This document shows, piece after piece, positions 57,340 to 64,000 of a DNA stretch of 64,000 nt; the stretch's first letter is position 1; each line of letters begins with the position of its first letter. Source of the DNA: Streptomyces sp. V4I2. GTDB taxonomy: Bacteria > Actinomycetota > Actinomycetes > Streptomycetales > Streptomycetaceae. The notes under the pieces were generated by a model, which made no database searches, was not told the origin of the DNA, and was given only the letters and a program-made list of their open reading frames with translations. The stretch is from contig NZ_JAUSZM010000003.1 of assembly GCF_030817655.1 (NCBI RefSeq), positions 3,410,001-3,474,000 of the forward strand, given 5' to 3'. Both the position numbers and the translations under genes were made by a program.

Positions 57340-57996
57340 CACCGCGACCGTCTCGCCCTGCGCATTCACGACGGGGCGTTCTCCGCGATGGACCTCACCG
57401 CCCGCCACCCGCGCACCGGAGAACTGCTGTCCACGGTGCAGTTCATGGTGCAGACCCTCGCCGCCGCCGGCGACCTCCAACGCGACCTGACCTACGACGG
57501 ACTGCGGGCCGCCGAGGCCAAGGGCAACAAGGGCGGGCGCCGCCCCGCCATCGCGGCCGACAAGACCGACGCCGTGCGCACCGCGTACCTGGAAGGCCGG
57601 TCCATCGCCGCCCTCGCCCGCGACCACGACGTCAGCCGCGGCGCTGTCCGCACCGCCGTCGCCGACCTCCTGCCCCAGTACACGGCCGCCGACCCGGGCA
57701 CCCCAGCCCCGGAGCTGCCGGTCACCCTCGGCATGCCGGGCAAGGTCGCCGACTTCCTCCGTGCCGCCGACCTGGACGACGTCGAGCGGGCCGCGCTCGA
57801 CCAGGGCGTGACCGTACGACGCGGCCAGGGCTACACCCTGCGCGTCAGCGCCCCCCACACGGTCCACCGCCAGTTCCTCGACCACTGCCAGCCCCTCGAC
57901 GGCGCCCAGGGCGCCCCGGGAATCCCGGCGCAGCGCAAGGCCCGCCGCGAGTACGAGAACCGTGTCAACGCTCTCGTGGCCGGCACCCTGCGCTGA
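57340..57996 (+). pseudogene. serine recombinase lacking its catalytic N terminus
   Basis: The frame carries LALRIHDGAFSAMDLTARHP, LLSTVQFMVQTLAAAGDLQR and DLTYDGLRAAEAKGNKGGRRP, which is the dimer helix and hinge of serine recombinases of the resolvase/invertase type, then a helix-turn-helix (GRSIAALARDHDVSRGAVRT). A C-terminal region of about 85 residues follows (ADFLRAADLDDVERAALDQG). The N-terminal domain with the nucleophilic Ser is gone; homology starts directly after the inverted repeat. The open frame continues upstream to 57289, but the part before 57340 belongs to the repeat. Probably inactive. Confidence 0.7.
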
Positions 57997-58012
57997 GCGC
58001 GATCCTGGAGGT

Positions 58013-58375
58013 ATGGCCCGCCGTCGGTACTGCTACGTCTGCGGCGCCGTGCTCCCGAAGAACGCGACACGGCGGCGCCTGTACTGCGGTCCGGCCTGCC
58101 GAGTCCAGGCGTACCGAGACCGGCAGGTCACCGAGCGGCTCGGAGCGCTTGGCCGACTGTTCCTGAAGGCCGTGGCCACCGACGACAAGCGCCTGCTGCG
58201 GCGGCTGACATGCCCCGTGTGCGGACGCATGACCTACTCGGCCGGGTCCCGCCGCCGGGACGCAAGGTACTGTTCCGCGCGCTGCCGAGACCGCGCATAC
58301 CGCCGTCGTCACCGCCAGTACGGTGACGTCAAGGCATCGGGACAACGAGCTGTACCGGCGGGTATGACGCACTGA
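58013..58375 (+). CDS. small double zinc-ribbon protein
   Basis: 120 residues from ATG 58013 (GGAGG just upstream). Two ribbon-like Cys clusters: YCYVCGAVLPKNATRRRLYC then GPACRVQAYRDRQ (CxxC...CxxxC), and LTCPVCGRMTYSAGSRRRDA then RYCSARCRDRAYRRRHRQ. The two halves are similar to each other, so one probably arose by duplication. Basic overall and likely nucleic-acid-binding. It follows the recombinase relic, and genes of this kind accompany Streptomyces recombinases from memory; could be a helper of the element. Confidence 0.7.
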   Translation: MARRRYCYVCGAVLPKNATRRRLYCGPACRVQAYRDRQVTERLGALGRLFLKAVATDDKRLLRRLTCPVCGRMTYSAGSRRRDARYCSARCRDRAYRRRHRQYGDVKASGQRAVPAGMTH

Positions 58376-58718
58376 CGTCACGCAACGTCCATCTGTGCGC
58401 GAAGTCCTCCCAGGTCAGCGCTAGCGCCGAGAGCCTACCGATGCTCGATTGACGGTGGAAGCAACAGCTCGCAATAGGCGAGAGAAGAGGTGGTCGGCAT
58501 ATGTCCGAACGCGCGATCTACCCGCGCCAGTCGGCGCGCCGGGTCGCGGCTGTCCACCACCGATGTGTTGCTGTGTCACGGCTGTGTGACAGCGTTGTCC
58601 TGCTGCGATGACGGGTGTGACCTGCGGGCCTGGCGGGCCGTCATACAGGTCACGTGGCGGGGAACGGCGAAAGCGTCGTCGGCCCCGCCAACTCCCCACA
58701 GCCGAAGGGTTTCCCGTG

Positions 58719-59552
58719 ATGAACCGCCACCTGCGCAAGGCCACTGTCGTCGCTGCCGCGATCACCGCCGGCCTGTTGATGACCGCGTGCCAGAACGACT
58801 CCGCGACCAGCGGCGGCTCATCTTCCGGCAAGGGAACCAAGGACGCGGCCGCGGCCGCCGTCGCGGACTCGTCGGCGGCCACCAAGGCTCCCAGCGGCTC
58901 GAAGGGTTCCGTGTCCAAGGGTGTCAGCGGGACGTTAAGCAACGGCACGGTCACCTACCTCGCGCCGGGCAAGTACATCGTGTCCGTGCCGGGCAAGGAC
59001 GACCAGCAGTTCTTCGTCGCCGAGGACACCGAGGTCTACGGCGTGGGCACGATATGCGGGGACGCGCAGTCGAAGGTGGACGCGCCGTGCACGCTGGACG
59101 AGTTGGAGACGGCCACCAAGAAGGGTGCCGTCAACGCCGATGTGCGGATGAAGGACGGAGTCGCCACGCTGGTCTCCGAGCGGCGTGCCGCCCAGTCCGA
59201 GGACGGCACCGGGTCCGACACGGACGCCGGCTCCGGCTCCCGTGACACGGCCGTCGAGGGCATCAACAAGGGCAAGGGCGTCAACGGAACCTGGCACGGC
59301 ACCGTCTCCTACCTGGCGCCGGGCAAGTACACCGTCACCGAGGAGCACGGCGTCCCGCAGCAGTTCTTCGTCTCCGAGGACACCGACATCTGGGGCTACG
59401 GCCAGGTCTGCGGAGGCCCGGGGGTGGGCGAAGGCCAGCAGGGCGGCACCCAGTGCACGGAAGCCGAACTGGAGAGTGCCGCCAAGAAGGGCTTCCCCGC
59501 TGAAGTGAAGATCGCCAATGGCATAGCGACCACGCTCAACGACACGCCGTAA
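58719..59552 (+). CDS. lipoprotein with two copies of an unnamed domain
   Basis: 277 residues from ATG 58719 (GAAGGG upstream; GTG one codon earlier also possible). Lipobox LLMTAC after MNRHLRKATVVAAAITAGLL, then a Ser/Gly/Ala linker. Two similar domains of about 85 residues: GTVTYLAPGKYIVSVPGKDD..QQFFVAEDTEVYGVGTICGD..TLDELETATKKGA and GTVSYLAPGKYTVTEEHGVP..QQFFVSEDTDIWGYGQVCGG..TEAELESAAKKGF. One Cys pair per domain probably forms a disulfide. Similar proteins are seen next to Streptomyces cell-envelope genes, without known function. It is a surface-exposed lipid-anchored binding protein by inference. Confidence 0.85.
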   Translation: MNRHLRKATVVAAAITAGLLMTACQNDSATSGGSSSGKGTKDAAAAAVADSSAATKAPSGSKGSVSKGVSGTLSNGTVTYLAPGKYIVSVPGKDDQQFFVAEDTEVYGVGTICGDAQSKVDAPCTLDELETATKKGAVNADVRMKDGVATLVSERRAAQSEDGTGSDTDAGSGSRDTAVEGINKGKGVNGTWHGTVSYLAPGKYTVTEEHGVPQQFFVSEDTDIWGYGQVCGGPGVGEGQQGGTQCTEAELESAAKKGFPAEVKIANGIATTLNDTP

Positions 59553-59630
59553 CCCGCGCTGTCCCGGCGGCGGCCGACGCCGGAACGGGTCCGGTCTCCC
59601 CGGGTGAGGGCCCGCGGGGAGGCCGGACCC

Positions 59631-60029
59631 TCAGCCCTCACCCGCGCCGCACTCGAACCACACCGTCTTGCCGCCTTCCGATCTCGGTCCCACACCCCAC
59701 TTGTCGACGATCGCGTCCAGGAGCACCAGCCCTCGGCCGCCCTCCGCTTCGACGGACAACTGAGGCCGGGTGTACGGCAGCTCGGGCACACCGTCCGCCA
59801 CCTCCACCCGCACCGCTCCCGCCAGCCGCAGCACCAGCACCGCACACCGCCGGTCCGGAACATGCCGTACGACATTGGTGACCAGCTCCGTCACGCCCAG
59901 CTCCACGACGTCGGACAGCTCCGGCAGCTCCCACTCGTCCAGCAGCGAGCGGACGATGCGGCGGATGTGACGGGCGGAGTGTTCGCCTGCGGTGAGGGTC
60001 AGGCGGTACTGGGGAATGTATGCGTTCAC
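59631..60029 (-). CDS. anti-sigma-type HATPase (RsbW-like)
   Basis: 132 residues. GHKL ATPase: VVELGVTELVTNVVRHVPDR (N box), VEVADGVPELP, GGRGLVLLDAIVDKWGV (G box) and GGKTVWFECG. Streptomyces proteins of this size bind ATP and interact with anti-anti-sigma factors or, when next to XRE/DUF397 genes as here, belong to the abaA/whiJ-type modules. Divergent from the HTH gene across 94 bp. Confidence 0.9.
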   Translation of the reverse strand: MNAYIPQYRLTLTAGEHSARHIRRIVRSLLDEWELPELSDVVELGVTELVTNVVRHVPDRRCAVLVLRLAGAVRVEVADGVPELPYTRPQLSVEAEGGRGLVLLDAIVDKWGVGPRSEGGKTVWFECGAGEG

Positions 60030-60123
60030 AGGACGAGAGTGACCTGGCGTGACTACCCTGGGCTACGTACTGAATACAACCAGTCCCGAAGTGGACGGAG
60101 TTGCCGCACAGAGGGGACCGTGC

Positions 60124-60951
60124 GTGACCCACATCAACACCCTCGACCCGGGCGCCTCGCCGCTCGACTACTACGGCTACGAGCTGCGCCGGTACCGCGA
60201 AGCCGCCGAGCTGACGCAACGACAGCTCGGGGACATCGTCAACTACACCGGCTCGATGGTCGGGCAAATCGAAACGGCCAGAAAGCTGCCCACGCAGGAC
60301 TTCAGTGAGCGTGCCGATGCGGCGCTGGGGACGGGCGGGGCGTTGTCGCGGCTCGTCGAGTTGGTGATGCGGAGTCAACTGCCGGGGTGGTTCAGGCAGG
60401 TGGCCGAACTGGAGGCACGGGCAGTCGAAATCTGCGCCTTCCAGATGGGCATGATCCACGGCCTCCTCCAGACCCACGCGTATGCACGGGCCACCCTCGG
60501 CACGCTCGACCGCACCAACCTCGACGACCGCACCGCCGTACGGCTGGCCCGTCAGCGCATCTTCGAGAAGGAGGAGCCCCCGGTCTTCTGGATGGTCATC
60601 AGTGAGGCCGCGCTGTACCAGGAGATCGGCGGGCCGGAAACCACGCGTGGCCAACTCGCCCACCTGTTGGCCTTCGAGGACGACCCTCGGACCAACGTCC
60701 AGGTGCTGCCGTTCTCGGCGGGAGCGCACGCCGGCCTGACTGGCTCCTTCACCCTCTTCCGCTTCGCGAGCGATCCGACCATCGTCTACACCGAGGGATA
60801 CGGCAGCGGGCATCCGACCGCGAATCCGGACACCGTCAAGGACTGCTCACTCCGTTACGATCATCTCCGGGCCGCCGCTCTATCCCTCAAGGACTCGGCG
60901 GAGTTGATCCGGCGTGCGATGGAGGACCGCTATGGAGAGCAACTGGCGTAA
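60124..60951 (+). CDS. XRE-type HTH regulator with DUF5753 (WhiJ-like)
   Basis: 275 residues from GTG 60124 (GAGGGG 6 bp before). The XRE helix-turn-helix (about 18-70): YGYELRRYREAAELTQRQLG, DIVNYTGSMVGQIETARKLP. The DUF5753 domain (about 90-270): LEARAVEICAFQMGMIHGLL, QTHAYARATL, LPFSAGAHAGLTGSFTLFRF, and YTEGYGSG. Streptomyces carry many paralogues; WhiJ represses aerial development until freed by its small DUF397 partner. The partner gene follows with a 20-bp overlap, and a GHKL ATPase lies divergently. Confidence 0.92.
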   Translation: MTHINTLDPGASPLDYYGYELRRYREAAELTQRQLGDIVNYTGSMVGQIETARKLPTQDFSERADAALGTGGALSRLVELVMRSQLPGWFRQVAELEARAVEICAFQMGMIHGLLQTHAYARATLGTLDRTNLDDRTAVRLARQRIFEKEEPPVFWMVISEAALYQEIGGPETTRGQLAHLLAFEDDPRTNVQVLPFSAGAHAGLTGSFTLFRFASDPTIVYTEGYGSGHPTANPDTVKDCSLRYDHLRAAALSLKDSAELIRRAMEDRYGEQLA

Positions 60952-61192
60952 GTCCAGCTACAGCAGCGACCAGGGCGGCGAGTGCGTCGAGTGCGCGCCG
61001 CTCGGCCGGCTCGCCTGGCGCAAGTCCACGCACAGCGGCGACCAGGGCGGCAACTGCGTAGAGATCGCCGAACTCCCCACCGCCACCATCGCCATCCGCG
61101 ACTCAAAGACCCCGGCGGGACCGATCCTCACCCTCGGCCCCGCCGCGTTCACCACCTTCGTCGACTGGACGACGACTACAACCGCTGAATGA
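60932..61192 (+). CDS. DUF397 protein with duplicated N-terminal half
   Basis: 86 residues from ATG 60932, inside the end of the HTH gene. DUF397 proteins are small partners of the XRE regulators. Here the domain start is present twice: NWRKSSYSSDQGGECVECAP and AWRKSTHSGDQGGNCVEIAE, 25 residues apart, followed by a single IRDSKTPAGPILTLGPAAFT end. The usual length is about 60-65, so one half-domain was added by tandem duplication. The 3' end overlaps the convergent thiolase gene by 17 bp. Confidence 0.88.
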   Translation: MESNWRKSSYSSDQGGECVECAPLGRLAWRKSTHSGDQGGNCVEIAELPTATIAIRDSKTPAGPILTLGPAAFTTFVDWTTTTTAE

Positions 61193-62345
61193 TCGTGCCG
61201 GTGGCCAAGCCCCCACCCGCACACATCGTCACCAGCGCGAACTCCTTGTCGGCGCGCTCCAGTTCATGAAGTGCCGTCGTGATGAGCCGGGCCCCGGTGG
61301 ACCCCACCGGATGCCCGAGCGCGATCGCGCCGCCGTTGACGTTGACCTTCTCCAGGTCCTGCTCGAAGACCTGGGCCCAGCTGAGCACCACCGACGCGAA
61401 GGCCTCGTTGATCTCGACCAGGTCGATGTCCTTCAACGACATGCCGGCCTTGCCCAGGACGGCCCGCGTCGCGTCGATCGGCCCGTCCAGGTGGAAGTGC
61501 GGGTCGGCGCCCACCAGGGCCTGTGCGACGATCCGCGCTCGGGGCCGCAGCTTCAGCGCCCGCGCCATCCGCTTCGACGCCCACATGATCGCCGCCGAAC
61601 CGTCGCTGATCTGGGACGAGTTGCCCGCCGTGTGCACGGCGGTCGGCATGATCGGCTTGAGCCGGGCCAGCGCCTCCATGGACGTGTCGCGCAGCCCCTC
61701 GTCCCGGTCGACCAGCCGCCACATGCCCTGCCCGGCCCGCTGCTCGTCCTCCGTCGTCGGCACCTGGACCGCGAACGTCTCCCGCTTGAACCGCTCCTCG
61801 GCCCAGGCGACAGCAGCCCGCTCCTGCGAGATCAGGCCCAGCGAGTCGACGTTCTCCCTGGTGAGGCCCCGGTGGCGGGCGATCCGCTCCGCCGCCTCGA
61901 ACTGGTTGGGCAGATCCACGTTCCACTCGTCCGGGAACGGCTTCCCGGGCCCGTGCTTCGACCCGGACCCCAGCGGCACCCGCGACATCGACTCCACGCC
62001 ACAACTGATGCCCACGTCGATCACCCCCGCCGCGACCATGTTGGCCACCATGTGGGAGGCCTGCTGCGAGGAGCCGCACTGGCAGTCGACCGTCGTCGCC
62101 GCCGTCTCGTACGGCAGCCCGACCGTCAGCCAGGCGGTGCGTGCGGGGTTCATGGACTGCTCGCCGGCGTGGGTGACCGTGCCGCCGACGATCTGTTCGA
62201 CCGCGTCGGCTGGGATGCCGGTGCGGCCGAGGAGTTCACGGTAGGTCTCGCCCAGCAGATAGGCGGGGTGCAGGTTGGCGAGCGCACCGCCGCGCCTACC
62301 GATGGGGGTGCGTACAGCCTCGACGATCACGGGTTCCGCGGCCAT
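61176..62345 (-). CDS. fadA5: steroid-type acetyl-CoA acetyltransferase (FadA5-like thiolase)
   Basis: 389 residues from ATG 62345 (MAAEPVIVEAVRTPIGRRGG). Nucleophile C90 in VDCQCGSSQQASHMVANMVA; NEAFAS, GHPVGSTGAR (His) and CAGGGLATG (second Cys) complete the thiolase active site. Overall pattern is close to mycobacterial FadA5 (Rv3546), which cleaves the 3-oxo-cholestenoyl-CoA side chain. As in Mycobacterium it is divergent from a CYP125-type gene, with a KstR-like palindrome between. Full-length and intact. Assignment to steroid rather than general thiolase rests on neighbourhood. Confidence 0.88.
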   Translation of the reverse strand: MAAEPVIVEAVRTPIGRRGGALANLHPAYLLGETYRELLGRTGIPADAVEQIVGGTVTHAGEQSMNPARTAWLTVGLPYETAATTVDCQCGSSQQASHMVANMVAAGVIDVGISCGVESMSRVPLGSGSKHGPGKPFPDEWNVDLPNQFEAAERIARHRGLTRENVDSLGLISQERAAVAWAEERFKRETFAVQVPTTEDEQRAGQGMWRLVDRDEGLRDTSMEALARLKPIMPTAVHTAGNSSQISDGSAAIMWASKRMARALKLRPRARIVAQALVGADPHFHLDGPIDATRAVLGKAGMSLKDIDLVEINEAFASVVLSWAQVFEQDLEKVNVNGGAIALGHPVGSTGARLITTALHELERADKEFALVTMCAGGGLATGTIIQRL

Positions 62346-62407
62346 GGGGAGTTCCTCTCCTCCGATACCCGCGCGGCGCGGGGGCGTCCCGGCCCGGCCC
62401 GCCACGC

Positions 62408-62431
62408 GGAACTAGTACGTGTTCTAGTTCC
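62408..62431. promoter_or_regulatory. palindrome with KstR-like core, thiolase promoter
   Basis: GGAACTAG (62408-62415) and CTAGTTCC (62424-62431) flank TACGTGTT; the inner TAGTACGTGTTCTA (62413-62426) matches TnnAACnnGTTnnA except for one A. It lies 63 bp before the thiolase start. Confidence 0.6.
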
Positions 62432-62510
62432 ATCTGCAGTCTGCTGACCCCTCACCCCCCACCGCAAGGGGCGTGCAGGCAATTCGGGGTGCCGCACCCC
62501 TTGCTACTTC

Positions 62511-62524
62511 TAGAACCCGTTACT
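62511..62524. promoter_or_regulatory. KstR-like site, P450 promoter
   Basis: TAGAACCCGTTACT matches TnnAACnnGTTnnA except for the final base. 57 bp before the P450 start. Confidence 0.5.
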
Positions 62525-62580
62525 ACCTTCACGGCAGCCTTGTCCCTGATGGACCGTCAGATGGCTGGAGTGAGTTGCCG

Positions 62581-63816
62581 ATGCCCTGTCCAGCGCTTCC
62601 CGACGGGTTCGACTTCACCGATCCCGATCTGCTGCAACACCGCGTACCTCTCCCGGAGTTCGCCGAGCTGCGCCGGGCCGAGCCGGTCCACTGGGTCCCC
62701 CAGCCCTCGAACCTCGCCGGCTTCCAGGACGAGGGGTACTGGGCCGTCACCCGGCACGCGGACGTCAAGTACGTCTCGACGCACCCGGAGCTGTTCTCCT
62801 CGTACCTCAACACGGCGATCATCCGCTTCAACGAGCACATCGAGCGCGACGCGATCGACGCCCAGCGGCTGATCCTGCTCAACATGGACCCGCCGGAGCA
62901 CACGCGGGTCCGCCAGATCGTGCAGCGGGTGTTCACGCCGAGGGCCATCCGCGCGCTGGAGGACAACCTGCGCGCCCGCGCCCTCGCGATCGCGGCGAAC
63001 GCACGCGCCCGCACCGGGTCCTTCGACTTCGTCACCGAAGTCGCCTGCGAACTGCCCCTGCAGGCCATCGCCGAGCTCATCGGCATCCCGCAGGACGACC
63101 GGGCCAAGATCTTCGACTGGTCCAACAAGATGATCTCGTACGACGATCCGGAGTACGCGATCACCGAGGAGGTCGGCCAGGAGTCGGCCACCGAGCTCAT
63201 CGCCTACGCGATGAACATGGCCGCCGACCGAAAGCAGTGCCCCGCGAAGGACATCGTGACGACCCTGGTGTCGGCCGAGGACGAGGGCAACCTCAACTCG
63301 GACGAGTTCGGGTTCTTCGTGCTGATGCTGGCCGTGGCCGGCAACGAGACCACGCGCAACGCCATCACCCACGGCATGCACGCCTTTCTCACCAACCCCG
63401 AGCAGTGGGAGCTGTACAAGGCGGAGCGTCCGGCGACCGCCGCCGAGGAGATCGTCCGCTGGGCCACCCCGGTCAACTCCTTCCAGCGCACCGCCACCCA
63501 GGACACCGAACTCGGCGGCAAGCAGATCAAGAAGGGCGACCGCGTCGGCCTCTTCTACGCCGCCGCCAACCACGACCCCGAGGTCTTCGAGAACCCGGAC
63601 GTCTTCGACATCACCCGCGACCCGAACCCCCACCTCGGCTTCGGCGGCGGAGGCCCGCACTACTGCCTCGGCAAGTCCCTGGCGGTCCTGGAGATCGACC
63701 TCATCTTCAACGCGATCGCCGACGCCATGCCCAACCTGAAACCGACGGGCGACCCGCGCCGCCTGCGCTCCGCCTGGATCAACGGCGTCAAGGAGCTTCA
63801 GGTCAGCACGAGTTGA
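62581..63816 (+). CDS. cyp125: cytochrome P450, CYP125 type (steroid C26/27-hydroxylase)
   Basis: 411 residues from ATG 62581. Heme ligand C362 in FGGGGPHYCLGKSLAVLE, I-helix AGNETT (253-258), K-helix E290-x-x-R293 (EIVRW), and the N-terminal PALPDGFDFTDPDLLQHRVP. LNMDPPEHTRVRQIVQRVFT and WATPVNSFQRTATQDTELGG match actinobacterial CYP125/142 steroid side-chain oxidases. CYP125 oxidises the cholesterol side chain at C26/27 in steps to the acid. It needs a ferredoxin; a frameshifted candidate sits at 35.3 kb. Divergent from the FadA5-like thiolase, as in Mycobacterium. Confidence 0.9.
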   Translation: MPCPALPDGFDFTDPDLLQHRVPLPEFAELRRAEPVHWVPQPSNLAGFQDEGYWAVTRHADVKYVSTHPELFSSYLNTAIIRFNEHIERDAIDAQRLILLNMDPPEHTRVRQIVQRVFTPRAIRALEDNLRARALAIAANARARTGSFDFVTEVACELPLQAIAELIGIPQDDRAKIFDWSNKMISYDDPEYAITEEVGQESATELIAYAMNMAADRKQCPAKDIVTTLVSAEDEGNLNSDEFGFFVLMLAVAGNETTRNAITHGMHAFLTNPEQWELYKAERPATAAEEIVRWATPVNSFQRTATQDTELGGKQIKKGDRVGLFYAAANHDPEVFENPDVFDITRDPNPHLGFGGGGPHYCLGKSLAVLEIDLIFNAIADAMPNLKPTGDPRRLRSAWINGVKELQVSTS

Positions 63817-63824
63817 CGTATCCC

Positions 63825-63878
63825 GCGTGTCCCGCGGTTCTCTCGTACCCCGCGGTTCTCGCGTACCCCGCGGTTCTC
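63825..63878. repeat. three tandem 18-bp repeats
   Basis: GCGTGTCCCGCGGTTCTC, TCGTACCCCGCGGTTCTC, GCGTACCCCGCGGTTCTC with an exact 18-bp period, 9 bp after the P450 stop. Confidence 0.85.
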
Positions 63879-63908
63879 GGGCCGACGGCTTCCCGGCGCC
63901 GTCGGCCC
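63879..63908 (+). terminator. terminator hairpin after the P450
   Basis: GGGCCGACGGC pairs with GCCGTCGGCCC around an 8-nt loop (11-bp stem). Confidence 0.85.
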
Positions 63909-64000
63909 GTCCGGCCTTTCGTCCTCCCGACGGGTTGACCGCCTCCGGGGCCGACGACAGTCTGGGAGAGGGACAGCATTACGGGGGTTTTGCTGTGAAT
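63909..64000 (+). promoter_or_regulatory. possible upstream region of the next gene
   Basis: TTGACC at 63936-63941 and GACAGT further on could form a weak promoter. GGGGG at 63983-63987 followed by GTG at 63995 looks like the start of a gene that continues beyond the window. Confidence 0.3.

Overview
High-GC actinobacterial chromosomal DNA, almost certainly Streptomyces. Third-codon positions are strongly GC-biased, GTG starts are frequent, many gene pairs share a 4-nt ATGA or GTGA overlap, and several blocks match Streptomyces gene order from memory (RNase HI/phosphatase - zinc ribbon - Nif3; the B12 uptake operon; a WhiJ-like HTH/DUF397/ATPase module). No tRNA, rRNA, CRISPR array or replication origin was seen.

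Layout. 1-4.1 kb is a decaying accessory patch: a gene tail, a twice-frameshifted reading frame, a small membrane-protein gene, an intact IS481-type element with a 6-bp target duplication, and a DUF1963 pseudogene. 4.15-4.57 kb is the RNase P RNA. 4.6-16.3 kb is mostly core: EamA exporter with AraC regulator, Uma2 nuclease-fold protein, MerR regulator, RNB ribonuclease, YaaA, KDPG aldolase, RNase HI/phosphatase fusion, zinc-ribbon protein and Nif3. 16.4-19.4 kb is a minus-strand SDR / alcohol dehydrogenase / MaoC operon behind a KstR-type operator. 19.5-30.7 kb holds a two-component system, methyltransferases, two DHA2 exporters, an amidase and an F420-type oxidoreductase. 30.7-38.9 kb holds a glycosyltransferase / methyltransferase / cyclase-fold operon, a kstR-like regulator, a TPP riboswitch pointing antisense into that regulator, a frameshifted ferredoxin, an aldehyde dehydrogenase, an MBL-fold hydrolase and an NTF2-like protein.

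39.6-45.5 kb is a cobalamin-riboswitch operon: a membrane-anchored alpha/alpha-barrel protein resembling the helical half of intrinsic factor/transcobalamin, a second anchored protein, and ECF transporter T, fused A-A and S components. I rate it the most interesting system here. 45.7-48.7 kb has a secreted SLT-like protein, a threonine dehydratase relic, a TetR/SDR pair and a VOC relic. 48.8-52.3 kb is a coupled operon for a receiver-thioredoxin reductase fusion, a cNMP-binding histidine kinase and a frameshifted UBP zinc finger. 52.3-53.5 kb is a graveyard of duplicated fragments. 53.6-57.2 kb encodes an epoxide hydrolase, a thioredoxin reductase-like enzyme and a DHA2 exporter, probably under the same TetR as the 47-kb pair because a 66-bp promoter/operator is duplicated. 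57.3-58.4 kb is a recombinase relic plus a zinc-ribbon protein. 58.7-61.2 kb has a duplicated-domain lipoprotein and the WhiJ-like module. 61.2-63.8 kb has a steroid-type thiolase divergent from a CYP125-type P450.

Integration. Genes at 16.4-19.3, 34-38 and 61-64 kb look like dispersed parts of one steroid side-chain catabolic regulon: the regulator, matches to TnnAACnnGTTnnA upstream of several blocks, CYP125, FadA5-like thiolase, MaoC hydratase, SDR, ADH, ALDH and ferredoxin. Several otherwise conserved genes carry single-base frameshifts; these are either real decay or consensus errors.
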